A stretch of DNA of 64,000 nt. Source: an uncultured Bacteroidia bacterium. Lineage in GTDB: Bacteria > Bacteroidota > Bacteroidia > Bacteroidales > F082. The notes under the pieces are model-generated. The model did not search any database. It worked only from the letters and a program-made list of their open reading frames with translations, and was not told where the DNA came from. A program made the translations under genes and the position numbers. This document shows positions 42,296 through 49,859 of this stretch, one piece after another. Every line of letters begins with the position of its first letter. The stretch's first letter is position 1. The stretch lies in contig CADCGK010000002.1 in the NCBI GenBank assembly GCA_902800965.1, positions 124,001 to 188,000 of the forward strand. Direction: 5' to 3'.

Positions 42296-42724
42296 ATGAA
42301 TATTACAATTACACAAAAGCAAAACGACACGCTCTTGACCATTGAAGCCGACTTTGACAAATTCGTCGCCGAGAACTTAGACGACATTTGTCAAGCGCTA
42401 GCCAAACGATTTAGAATCCTAGCAGAACTTGAGAGCGTGCAGCGAAAACAAGGAATCAAGACAGAGCGGTTGATAGAAGCCATTAGAAGATGCGACAACC
42501 ATCAAGCCGCATTGGAATTGCTTCCCCGTGAGTTCGGCGTAAGCCGGGAAACGGCAAACTTCATCCTTAACGCTTCACTTTCCGAATTGAACCAAATACT
42601 TGACCCGGACTTTTTACAACCATTGATCAAACAATACAGGTCTCAAATCCGTTCGCTCATGAAACTGAGTATTGAGTATGCCATGAACAAAAGAAAGCTC
42701 TCCTCCGACCAGGAAAATGTTTAA
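42296..42724 (+). CDS. Small helical protein resembling a GyrA-type coiled-coil hinge
   Basis: 142 residues. The segment LERLIEAIRRCDNHQAALEL-type region (about 52-95: TERLIEAIRR, LLPREFGVSRETANFILNAS, LSELNQI) resembles the C-gate coiled-coil tip of GyrA/ParC, where a similar pattern (AIxxI-Rxx...EFGLSexQAxAILdmrL) occurs. There is no active-site Tyr domain. It may be a stand-alone dimerisation or DNA-contact module, or the likeness may be chance. Its last codons overlap the beta-CASP nuclease gene by 8 bases. Confidence 0.5.
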   Translation: MNITITQKQNDTLLTIEADFDKFVAENLDDICQALAKRFRILAELESVQRKQGIKTERLIEAIRRCDNHQAALELLPREFGVSRETANFILNASLSELNQILDPDFLQPLIKQYRSQIRSLMKLSIEYAMNKRKLSSDQENV

Positions 42725-44387
42725 ATTTGCTAATGATATGCAAATGAACCACGATTACAAAAAACTACAATTCATCATCCACAGGGGTTCCCACCAGATT
42801 GGCGGAAACTGCGTGGAGGTAGCAACCCCTAACACCAGGATCGTCATCGACTGCGGCTTGCCGTTGGATTACGACGATCAAGATTCAGACATCCAGGAGA
42901 AGATTCACGAGGATGCCAAAGGCTGGCTAGACCATTGTGACGCGGTATTTCTCAGCCATTACCACGGCGACCATTACGGACTGCTCAGCGATGCTCCAAA
43001 GGGCACCAAGGTTTATACCTCAAAGGAAACCGCTGAATTGATGAAGGTGTCTGGTATATTTGGTGAAGACCTTGCCGAGCACCTGGATATACAAGTCATG
43101 GATGGTATAGTAGCCGTCAAGGACTTCCGTGTGACCTCCTACCCTGTTGACCATTCAGCTTACGGGGCTTGCGCGTTCCTTTTAGAGGTGGCCGACAAGA
43201 GCATCCTTTATAGCGGCGACATCAGGCTTCACGGAAAGAAAGGTGTTCTTTACAAGAACCTGCCCCAGAATGTGGATTATCTCTTTTTGGAAGGCACCAA
43301 TATTGGCCGTGGTGCCAAACAGAGGACGGAAACGGATATGGAGAATGAGTTTATCAAGCAATTCGATGAAACCCCAGACAGTGTTCACCTGGTTTGGTGC
43401 TCGTCGCAGAACATCGATAGGATTGTTGCCTTGTATCGGGCTTGCAAGAGAACTGGCAGAGCCCTCTGTGTTGACCCTTACGCAGCTTATGTCCTGGAAC
43501 TGGCTCATAAAGCGCACATCACCATTCCGACAGCGAAGACCCATGCCAATCTTTTGATCTTTTATCCGCATCGATTGACCTCAAAAATGATGGAAAAAGA
43601 TCCCGAACTGATATTCGGGCCCTATGTGAAAAAAAGGAAATTGGATGTCAAGCTACTTCAATCCCATCCAGGCAAGTACGTGATGCTGTTCCGCCCAAGC
43701 CTGTTGTATTATGCCAAGACTTACCTCAACGAAGTCAAGGTCTGCCTCACCAACTCCATCTGGGCGCAGTACTGGGAACAGGACAAACCAGATATCAATC
43801 ACATGAAAGAATGGCTGAAAGAGAAGCCGGAACTTAGAAAGAAACTGTCTGACATCCACACCAGCGGACATGCCAATGTGCCATCGCTGCAAACGATCGC
43901 GGAGCACGTCCAGCCCAAGCATATCGTTCCAATCCATAGCGATCATTCGGATAGCTTCAGTTCTTTGTTCCCGACCATATCGGTAATGGAGGTTATGGAT
44001 GAGGTCCAATATTCCATGACAGCCCCTGCGATTTGGAGATCCACGAAGAGCTTTGAAGACCTGGAAATCGGGTTTTATTTGACCGATGTATCGCCAGACC
44101 TATCTGGCGTTCCAGCAACCATGTTTGTAGCCTTCAGGAATCCAGGTTTCTCCCCAAGGATCCTATTATCAACAGACGGGCGAGCAGACGATGTGTACAA
44201 AGGAAAAACTGTCAGCGTTTCGCTTGACAAAGTCCCAACAGTAATTGAGGGTGATGAAAGCTTGATTCCCGACAAGGTCATTGAAAAGGCCAAAAATTGG
44301 GTGGCTGTCAATTACAACCTACTCATGGATAATTGGAACTATAAGCTTGATTCTCGGGAATTTCTCAACAATATAAAGAAGGTTTGA
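42717..44387 (+). CDS. RNase J-like MBL/beta-CASP nuclease
   Basis: 556 residues (the ATG at 42717 overlaps the previous gene; one at 42738 is also possible). Metal site: LSHYHGDHYG (H81, H83, D85, H86), PVDHSAYGA (H146) and YSGDIRLHG (D168). The beta-CASP insert follows (VWCSSQNIDRIVALYRACKR as motif A; HPGKYVMLFRPSLLYY as motif B). The RNase J-type motif C region is complete: HTSGHANVPS (H385) and PKHIVPIHSDH (H407). RNase J enzymes are 5' exonucleases/endonucleases of RNA. Residues about 430-556 are an extra C-terminal domain that I do not recognise and that differs from RNase J. The start of the next gene overlaps its stop by 4 bases. Confidence 0.8.
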   Translation: MFKFANDMQMNHDYKKLQFIIHRGSHQIGGNCVEVATPNTRIVIDCGLPLDYDDQDSDIQEKIHEDAKGWLDHCDAVFLSHYHGDHYGLLSDAPKGTKVYTSKETAELMKVSGIFGEDLAEHLDIQVMDGIVAVKDFRVTSYPVDHSAYGACAFLLEVADKSILYSGDIRLHGKKGVLYKNLPQNVDYLFLEGTNIGRGAKQRTETDMENEFIKQFDETPDSVHLVWCSSQNIDRIVALYRACKRTGRALCVDPYAAYVLELAHKAHITIPTAKTHANLLIFYPHRLTSKMMEKDPELIFGPYVKKRKLDVKLLQSHPGKYVMLFRPSLLYYAKTYLNEVKVCLTNSIWAQYWEQDKPDINHMKEWLKEKPELRKKLSDIHTSGHANVPSLQTIAEHVQPKHIVPIHSDHSDSFSSLFPTISVMEVMDEVQYSMTAPAIWRSTKSFEDLEIGFYLTDVSPDLSGVPATMFVAFRNPGFSPRILLSTDGRADDVYKGKTVSVSLDKVPTVIEGDESLIPDKVIEKAKNWVAVNYNLLMDNWNYKLDSREFLNNIKKV

Positions 44388-44974
44388 TTATGCGACTGAT
44401 ACATCTTTCCGACACCCACGGCCTGCACGAACAGTTACTAGACTTGCCAAAAGAAGCCGACATAGTCGCCCACACTGGAGATATCACAGAAAATGGCACC
44501 ATAGAGGAAGCCGAGGGATTCATAGAATGGTTCTGCAGCTTGCCTTACCGTCACAAGATCTTCATTGCCGGCAACCACGACCTATGCCTTTATGGCGCAA
44601 ACATTGAAGGACTGCCCGACAACGTGCATTACCTCTGCAACGAGGCAATTACCATCGACGGCATCAAGTTTTACGGTGTGCCTATGTTCTTGCAGGATGA
44701 TCTCGAAGGGAACTTCCCCGACTTGTACAGCCGCATCCCCGATGACACGGATGTGCTGCTGACCCATCAAGCCCCGTTGGGAATTCTAGACGAGCAGGAC
44801 GGTATCAACTTCGGCGACTATTACCTTTACAAACGAGTGATTGAGATAAAACCGAAATACCATCTGTTCGGCCACCTTCACCACACCGAGAAAACCCGCA
44901 TGACTTTTCGCGGAGTGAGGTTCTCTAATGCAGCTGGAGGGAAATACGGGCGGTTTGAGTTATTGAAAATATGA
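44384..44974 (+). CDS. Calcineurin-like metallophosphoesterase
   Basis: 196 residues with the full di-metal set: LSDTHG (D10, H12), HTGDIT (D33), AGNHDL (N64, H65), LLTHQAP and FGHLHH. It hydrolyses phosphomono- or phosphodiesters; close relatives act on nucleotides, cyclic nucleotides or RNA ends. The gene overlaps both neighbours by 4 bases. A second ATG at 44390 is an alternative start. In this context a nucleotide or RNA-end substrate is plausible, but that is inference. Confidence 0.85.
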   Translation: MIMRLIHLSDTHGLHEQLLDLPKEADIVAHTGDITENGTIEEAEGFIEWFCSLPYRHKIFIAGNHDLCLYGANIEGLPDNVHYLCNEAITIDGIKFYGVPMFLQDDLEGNFPDLYSRIPDDTDVLLTHQAPLGILDEQDGINFGDYYLYKRVIEIKPKYHLFGHLHHTEKTRMTFRGVRFSNAAGGKYGRFELLKI

Positions 44975-45492
44975 GATGCAACATGGACAAATACCTATTT
45001 CTAGACTTTGACGGCGTGCTCAACACCGCCAACTATGCCAAGCGGTTGAAGCGGGAGGGCATCGACCTCTACGATGAGTTCGGCCCGATGTTCGACCCCA
45101 CGGCCATCGACAACCTAAAACGAATCGCTGACGAAACGGGCTGCAAGATCGTGCTATCGTCCACATGGCGCAACGAGGGCTTCATGCGGATGCGGGCCTT
45201 ATGGAAAAACCGCAACCTCCCTAGCGAGCTGTCTGCGATGACACCCATCCTGTTAAGCACCACCTATCAGGATGCTAGAAACGGTGAGTTTTTCACCATC
45301 CCCGAACGCAACGCGAAGGCTCTTGAAATCAACGCCTGGTTGGAACAAACAGGGAAACCTTGCACATACGTTATTCTCGACGACGAGAACGTTTTCTTCC
45401 AAAGCCAGCAGGAACACCTGGTAAAAACAGACGAACATGACGGCCTGACCTATGAAAGTGCCACATTAGCAATCGAGATACTGAACCATTAA
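44971..45492 (+). CDS. HAD phosphatase of the Swiss-Army-Knife RNA-repair type (HAD_SAK_2-like)
   Basis: 173 residues. The start YLFLDFDGVLNT holds the HAD nucleophile and acid/base Asp pair (D12, D14), followed by GCKIVLSSTWRNEGF (motif II Ser/Thr with the conserved STWR) and TYVILDDENVFF (motif III/IV acidic pair). This STWR-type small HAD domain is known as a module of RNA-repair proteins and also stands alone in phages and mobile elements. It overlaps the metallophosphoesterase gene by 4 bases. The start may be the ATG at 44983. Confidence 0.75.
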   Translation: MRCNMDKYLFLDFDGVLNTANYAKRLKREGIDLYDEFGPMFDPTAIDNLKRIADETGCKIVLSSTWRNEGFMRMRALWKNRNLPSELSAMTPILLSTTYQDARNGEFFTIPERNAKALEINAWLEQTGKPCTYVILDDENVFFQSQQEHLVKTDEHDGLTYESATLAIEILNH

Positions 45493-45502
45493 AAACATTG
45501 TA

Positions 45503-46093
45503 ATGGAAATCAGACAACTAGAACCCAGAGACAAGATCATCACATTCTTTAGTGAGATCAAAGGCGCCGCAGTTGAGTCGGCGATAAAGGATATTGCCAG
45601 AATCAACGCATCCGACTGTGACTATGCAGAGAAATGTCGCCAATGGGCCATCGAGAATCAGCAGCAGACCACCTCTGTAACCCTCTCCCCCATCAGGTTC
45701 TACCTATCAACGACAGGTGGAACCTGTTATGACGGGATGGCTCTCCACGACATGATTGAAGCCTCGCAGACCCCCGTTGAGGTGTTTTGTACCGGAAAGA
45801 TCATGTCGATGGGGGTGATCGTGGCCCTTGGCTCCAAGGTACGCAAGGCTTACCGAAACACCACTTTCATGATTCATCAAGTGCAGGGAGTTTCCATCGG
45901 GACACTGCGCGAGATGGAAGACACGGTGGCGGAAGTGTCACGCATCAACGACATGCTATTCCGCATCATCAAGGAGAAGACCAGCATCACCGACGCCCAG
46001 CTCAACGAGGTCGTCCAAAACAGGAAGGACTGGTTCCTGTCAGCTGAAGAAGCGCTTGAACTTGGCATCATCACGGAAATCATACCATCATAA
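45503..46093 (+). CDS. ClpP-like serine protease
   Basis: 196 residues with the ClpP/crotonase fold. The catalytic triad can be read: Ser in GKIMSMGVIVALGS (S102), His in TFMIHQVQG (H125) and Asp in NRKDWFLSAEEALELGI (D176). The block FYLSTTGGTCYDGMALHDMI matches the ClpP INSPGG region, but with the uncommon sequence STTGG. The N-terminal loop that docks to ClpX is not recognisable, and no ClpX/ClpA gene is nearby, so it is not the housekeeping ClpP. It starts 10 bases after the HAD gene. Phage-type head-maturation ClpP relatives are an alternative, but there are no virion genes around it. Confidence 0.8.
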   Translation: MEIRQLEPRDKIITFFSEIKGAAVESAIKDIARINASDCDYAEKCRQWAIENQQQTTSVTLSPIRFYLSTTGGTCYDGMALHDMIEASQTPVEVFCTGKIMSMGVIVALGSKVRKAYRNTTFMIHQVQGVSIGTLREMEDTVAEVSRINDMLFRIIKEKTSITDAQLNEVVQNRKDWFLSAEEALELGIITEIIPS

Positions 46094-46104
46094 AACAAAA
46101 AGAA

Positions 46105-46773
46105 ATGAAAAACAAAGAACTGGAGAGACTCCTTCAAGGCATCGTCCCCGGAACAAAGCTCACCTCGTTAATTGACTTTGACCTTGACGCGGAAAACAAA
46201 AACCTTGTAATGAACATTACAAAACGGGGTTTGGAAAGCAATATACAAAAGGACGACGGAGCCTTTGAAAGTTGGGCGATCATATTGAAGTATCATTTAT
46301 CCAACCTCATTTCAACTGTAAAAATCAATTGGGATGATTTAGGAATAGATATCAAAAACGAACATGTTTCACAGTTTTACTACAGACTGAACAGATTCAT
46401 TCAAACCTACACTTGGGCAACAACAGCACGCCCCACCATCCCGACAGTGCCTTCCTCGTTGCTTTGCCATTGTCCACTAAAAGAAAGTGCCGCCAAAGAG
46501 GATTATCCCAAAGGTTCCGAAGGAGAACTTGAATGCGAATTTGTGGCCTACAACAAAAGCGAGTTCGATTGCATTGATCACCAGTTGCCTATAGGCCTTT
46601 TTCGAGACACTGTTTCCAAAGACACACATTATTCACCTGGCAACAAAAGCGCCATTGACATTTGGGCCATCAAGAATGATGCCCTCTACTTGTTTGAACT
46701 TAAAAAGCCAGGTAACGAACACTGGGGAAATAGTGAAGGAATACGGGTCGGGAAAAGAAAACCAACAATATAA
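46105..46773 (+). CDS. PD-(D/E)XK-like protein, possibly truncated
   Basis: 222 residues, starting 11 bases after the ClpP-like gene. The C-terminal part has SAIDIWAIKND and LYLFELKKPGN, the D...E-x-K layout of PD-(D/E)XK nucleases. The frame ends only about 15 residues after the E-x-K strand, before the following helices that complete the fold. In the next frame the codons continue open for about 25 residues (TGEIVKEYGS and on), so a frameshift or truncation is possible. The N-terminal 130 residues are unfamiliar. It is the last gene of the SLOG-ClpP run. Confidence 0.5.
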   Translation: MKNKELERLLQGIVPGTKLTSLIDFDLDAENKNLVMNITKRGLESNIQKDDGAFESWAIILKYHLSNLISTVKINWDDLGIDIKNEHVSQFYYRLNRFIQTYTWATTARPTIPTVPSSLLCHCPLKESAAKEDYPKGSEGELECEFVAYNKSEFDCIDHQLPIGLFRDTVSKDTHYSPGNKSAIDIWAIKNDALYLFELKKPGNEHWGNSEGIRVGKRKPTI

Positions 46774-46888
46774 AGATTGTGAGCTGACGTTCATTATATG
46801 ACAAGACTAGTATTTTTCAGCGGGACTTATAAAAACGGAAAAACTGATAAATGAAACGAGCATAACAACGTCTTTATATTCCAACATC

Positions 46889-46919
46889 AAAAAAAGAACA
46901 GACCTTTTACAGTCCGTTC
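46889..46919 (-). terminator. Terminator of the serine recombinase gene
   Basis: On the minus strand GAACGGAC pairs with GTCTGTTC (one G-U) and is followed by seven T, about 10 bases after the recombinase stop codon. Confidence 0.75.
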
Positions 46920-46929
46920 CCATCGTGAT

Positions 46930-47577
46930 TTAGTTATTCACGAATTGGTTTTTTATGGTCTGCACGGTTTGAATACTGTAGCCCGTCAGTTTGGCCACGT
47001 TCCTGATGCTATATCCACGTTTCAGCAGCGATATGACCTCTTTGTACTCCTCGCGTTTCTGTTCGATCGTCTTCACGCTGCCTTTTTTCCGGCCCAACTT
47101 ACCACCGCGATTGATGTACTGCTGCCGCCCGCTATTGAGACGGTACTGGATGTTACTTCTCTCAATATTGGACATTTCAGCGAGTATGGTAATCATAATG
47201 GAAGCCACGGGATTGACCTCTCCATTGGGTTGCAGTGAATAGAGGCCGATATTTTGGATATAGACGCATACCTTGGCCTCGTGCAGAATCTCAAGGCTTC
47301 GCAAAACCTGGAGTGTCGATCGTCCAAGTCGCGACAATTCTGAGATAAGTAGGTAGTTGACGGAATTTCCCTTGCAGTATTCGAGGCATTGCGTAAGAAT
47401 CTCCCGCTCTTCAAGTTTTTTCGCCCCGGAAATGTGCTCTTCGAAAATTTCCACAATTTCCATGTTCTGTGAGAGGGCGAATCTTTTTAAATCAGCCACC
47501 TGTCTTGCCGTGTCCTGTCGGTCGGTTTGGGATGACACGCGTGCATAGATGACTGCCTTGGTGTTGTTAGTGTTCAT
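46930..47577 (-). CDS. Serine recombinase (resolvase/invertase family)
   Basis: 215 residues from the ATG at 47577, which begins the catalytic domain cleanly (KAVIYARVSSQTDRQDT); longer in-frame N-termini add only unrelated residues. The nucleophile Ser is in ARVSS, with the Arg cluster in LLISELSRLGRS, and the E-helix QYRLNSGRQQYINRGGKLGR. The C-terminus holds a short HTH (GYSIRNVAKLTGYSIQTVQT). It is the small resolvase/invertase size and could resolve element dimers or invert a segment. An inverted repeat that could be its crossover site lies 40 bases upstream. Confidence 0.9.
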   Translation of the reverse strand: MNTNNTKAVIYARVSSQTDRQDTARQVADLKRFALSQNMEIVEIFEEHISGAKKLEEREILTQCLEYCKGNSVNYLLISELSRLGRSTLQVLRSLEILHEAKVCVYIQNIGLYSLQPNGEVNPVASIMITILAEMSNIERSNIQYRLNSGRQQYINRGGKLGRKKGSVKTIEQKREEYKEVISLLKRGYSIRNVAKLTGYSIQTVQTIKNQFVNN

Positions 47578-47616
47578 AATTAAATCAAAGATTTTTTGTT
47601 GAATAGTTGATGCGGC

Positions 47617-47667
47617 GTTCAAAATGGTCGATATAGATTTATTTTTGAACACCCATTATTTTTGAAC
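47617..47667. promoter_or_regulatory. Possible res/crossover site or operator of the serine recombinase
   Basis: GTTCAAAA (47617-47624) and TTTTGAAC (47643-47650) are inverse copies bounding a 34-bp site, the size of a serine-recombinase dimer site. A third half, in direct orientation, lies at 47660-47667; the longer unit TTATTTTTGAAC occurs at 47639-47650 and 47656-47667. It sits 40 bases upstream of the recombinase start. Confidence 0.5.
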
Positions 47668-47767
47668 GATAGAAGGGAGCAACCGGCGTAAATCCAATCA
47701 CTCCCTCCGTTTTGTAGTGTAAACCGAATTGTGTGATAATCCCGTTTGCTGCCTATTGCTTCACAGG

Positions 47768-48091
47768 TCATTTCTTCGGTTTTGCAAAAGGTGAATTTCT
47801 GTACTTTTTGCTGATTCTGAGCAAGTCGAGGGCGTAGTCAGCGTCAACTACGATAATGCCTCCAATTTGTGATATAGCGTCATCGATCTCACCACTCGAC
47901 TTAATTCTCTGCGCCGTAACCACCGAACACCTGAATAGGTTAGCGATACCTTGAATGCCAAAAACGTAGTGCTTGCCAGTCTTTTCGGGTGTGGGTTCAA
48001 GCAGTTGATTCATCTTCAAGTCTGCCAACATTGCGTGTAGTTCGCCGAGTGTGCATTGGAATAGCGGCTTGTTCGGATCAAAGCTTTCCAT
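47768..48091 (-). CDS. DUF3853 family excisionase-like HTH protein
   Basis: 107 residues from the ATG at 48091. The C-terminal part is the DUF3853 signature: HYVFGIQGIANLFRCSVVTA, QRIKSSGEIDDAISQIGGII, VVDADYALDLL. It is a MerR/excisionase-like winged helix found on Bacteroidota conjugative and mobilisable elements, where it probably acts in excision or as a regulator. The start lies within the 3' end of the next upstream gene (14-base overlap). Confidence 0.8.
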   Translation of the reverse strand: MESFDPNKPLFQCTLGELHAMLADLKMNQLLEPTPEKTGKHYVFGIQGIANLFRCSVVTAQRIKSSGEIDDAISQIGGIIVVDADYALDLLRISKKYRNSPFAKPKK

Positions 48092-48575
48092 CGGCTTGTG
48101 CGTTTTGTTGGTCAAGATACTTCCGATTGACATATTCGAGGAGGATGCTTTTGATGCAGTCCGCCTTGTCATCGTCGTTGTAATAGAAATAGTGATAGTT
48201 GGGATTGCCGTAACGATCGCTCTCCTGGCATGTCCCTCGGTATCTTTCTCCACGGGCAAAAAACTTGGAGTAGTATTCGTTATTCTCGGTGTCGGTCGAA
48301 TCCATCTGCACATAAAGGCTCACATACAGTTTCTTCTTGTGGATGCCAACGCCGTCAAACATAGAGTTCCAGTTGTTGCCCTTCCTCAGGCTCAATCTGA
48401 TTCGAAGGTACTTGTTGGGTGAGCTTTTTCTCCCTTCGCCAGCTTCCTTGACCACTCTCGTTATGGTGGCTGGTGTGGTGGCTAATAGTTCTTCTTGCGT
48501 GAGATTTTCTATGATTTCAAGCTTTTTCTCTGGATTATAACGCTTGAAAAGTTCCTGATTGATGTTTGTTTTCAT
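48078..48575 (-). CDS. Unknown mobile-element protein
   Basis: 165 residues from the ATG at 48575. No recognised family. It is basic in the middle (RKSSPNKYLRIRLSLRKGNN) and Tyr/Asp-rich toward the end (NPNYHYFYYNDDDKADCIKS). It is translationally coupled to the DUF3853 gene by a 14-base overlap. Confidence 0.6.
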   Translation of the reverse strand: MKTNINQELFKRYNPEKKLEIIENLTQEELLATTPATITRVVKEAGEGRKSSPNKYLRIRLSLRKGNNWNSMFDGVGIHKKKLYVSLYVQMDSTDTENNEYYSKFFARGERYRGTCQESDRYGNPNYHYFYYNDDDKADCIKSILLEYVNRKYLDQQNAQADGKL

Positions 48576-48589
48576 TTTGCTGTGGTTTT

Positions 48590-48820
48590 TTATGGTAAAT
48601 AAGTTCTGTTTACGACCGTCTTGCAGTATGATTCCTTTTCTGGTATCTTCACTGAGCACCAGACTATTTTCCACAAGCCGGAATGTTTGGGATTTGGCTC
48701 TTCATCTGCCAGCATTTCCACGGTCCATTTCTGCTCGGGAAACACATGATGCAGGGCCCGAATTTTGGATTCCCTCGAAAGAGAGTTCCAGTACTTCAAT
48801 GTCATTTTTCTTGGTTTCAT
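48590..48820 (-). CDS. Small unknown protein (76 aa)
   Basis: 76 residues, Trp-rich and basic (KYWNSLSRESKIRALHHVFP; GLWKIVWCSVKIPEKESYCK). No family recognised. Its ATG overlaps the stop of the peptidase gene by 4 bases (ATGA), a good sign that it is translated. Confidence 0.55.
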   Translation of the reverse strand: MKPRKMTLKYWNSLSRESKIRALHHVFPEQKWTVEMLADEEPNPKHSGLWKIVWCSVKIPEKESYCKTVVNRTYLP

Positions 48821-49824
48821 GGCTCTTGCGGTACTGTGATTAGTTCTCCAAAAGCTTCACGCACCTCATCCTCGCCCAAGAAGTTGATGTTCCGGACCTC
48901 TTCGATGATTTGCTTCAGGTCGTCTTCCTTCAATCCAAAGAAGTAGCCCCGAAAGTAGTCCAGGAGTTGTTGGTCAGTCATGGTCGGGCGGTTAAGCAGG
49001 AGGTATTCCATCTCGTTATAGGCCTCTTCGTATTCCTCTGCCCAACCATAACTGCCTCCTGCGAAAAAATAGCTGTCTTCATCTTCATGCGGATAGACTT
49101 TCGTGCAGGTTTCAATGATATGTTCAACGAAGTGAAGGCAATTAATCACTTCGCTCTTTATCACAAACTCTCTATCGGTGTGTGGCTCATAATACCCACA
49201 TGACAAGTTTACCGCCGAGACCTTAAGACCTCTATCCTTCAACTCGCCGACATCCGTAATCAAGCCTTGTTCCTCCCGATAGCCATAGAGTTCTGGCTTG
49301 ATGTCGCATAAGAAGTCCGGCGAGCATAATTGAGTCCAGCCGCCGATAGAGGTAATCAGGTCGTTGCTTCCTCGGCGGTCGCATTGGATGACATAGCGGC
49401 AATCATCAAAAAAGCTCATATCACACTTGCCGCTTCCAACACACCCGATCTCCTCGCCGACAAAGAATACCGCTTTTATGGCATCGTATTTCTGGAGGCA
49501 CTTGAGGTTGATCCATACGCCAACCTTGTCATCGGCGCCAAGCCCCTGCTGTTGCTTGCACTTTTTACTGAATCCCAAGATGATATCCTTTGCCTCGATT
49601 GCCTCAAAGTCCTTGCTATGCGTACGCTGGACCTGATCAAGATGGGCACAGAGGCAGGGGTAGGTTTCGGACTCTCCTTTTGTGACATAGATATTGCCTA
49701 TCTGGTCTGTTTTAACGATAGCTTCTGGTACGTTCGTCTTGATCCACCATTTGATGTAGCGTTTCATTTTCTTTTCGTTTCTGCTTGGTGAATAGATGCA
49801 AAACAATTCTTTCAATAATTTCAT
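48817..49824 (-). CDS. M20/M42-like metallopeptidase
   Basis: 335 residues. It resembles zinc aminopeptidases of the M20/M28/M42 group: CLCAHLDQV (first metal His/Asp), GLGADDKVGVWINL (bridging Asp with the following D), FFVGEEIGCVGSG (catalytic Glu pair) and CDRRGSND (metal Asp). The late metal His may be in YYEPHTDREFV. Residues about 240-335 are an extra helical tail. A cytosolic peptidase gene inside a mobile-element backbone is unusual. No signal peptide. The small gene after it overlaps by 4 bases. Confidence 0.75.
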   Translation of the reverse strand: MKLLKELFCIYSPSRNEKKMKRYIKWWIKTNVPEAIVKTDQIGNIYVTKGESETYPCLCAHLDQVQRTHSKDFEAIEAKDIILGFSKKCKQQQGLGADDKVGVWINLKCLQKYDAIKAVFFVGEEIGCVGSGKCDMSFFDDCRYVIQCDRRGSNDLITSIGGWTQLCSPDFLCDIKPELYGYREEQGLITDVGELKDRGLKVSAVNLSCGYYEPHTDREFVIKSEVINCLHFVEHIIETCTKVYPHEDEDSYFFAGGSYGWAEEYEEAYNEMEYLLLNRPTMTDQQLLDYFRGYFFGLKEDDLKQIIEEVRNINFLGEDEVREAFGELITVPQEP

Positions 49825-49859
49825 GATTCATAGAGTTTTAAGGTTAATAATTCGTTCAT

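Noticed and set aside
45503..46773. ClpP-like and nuclease genes as a prophage head module
   Set aside because: No portal, terminase, capsid or tail genes are present in the island.
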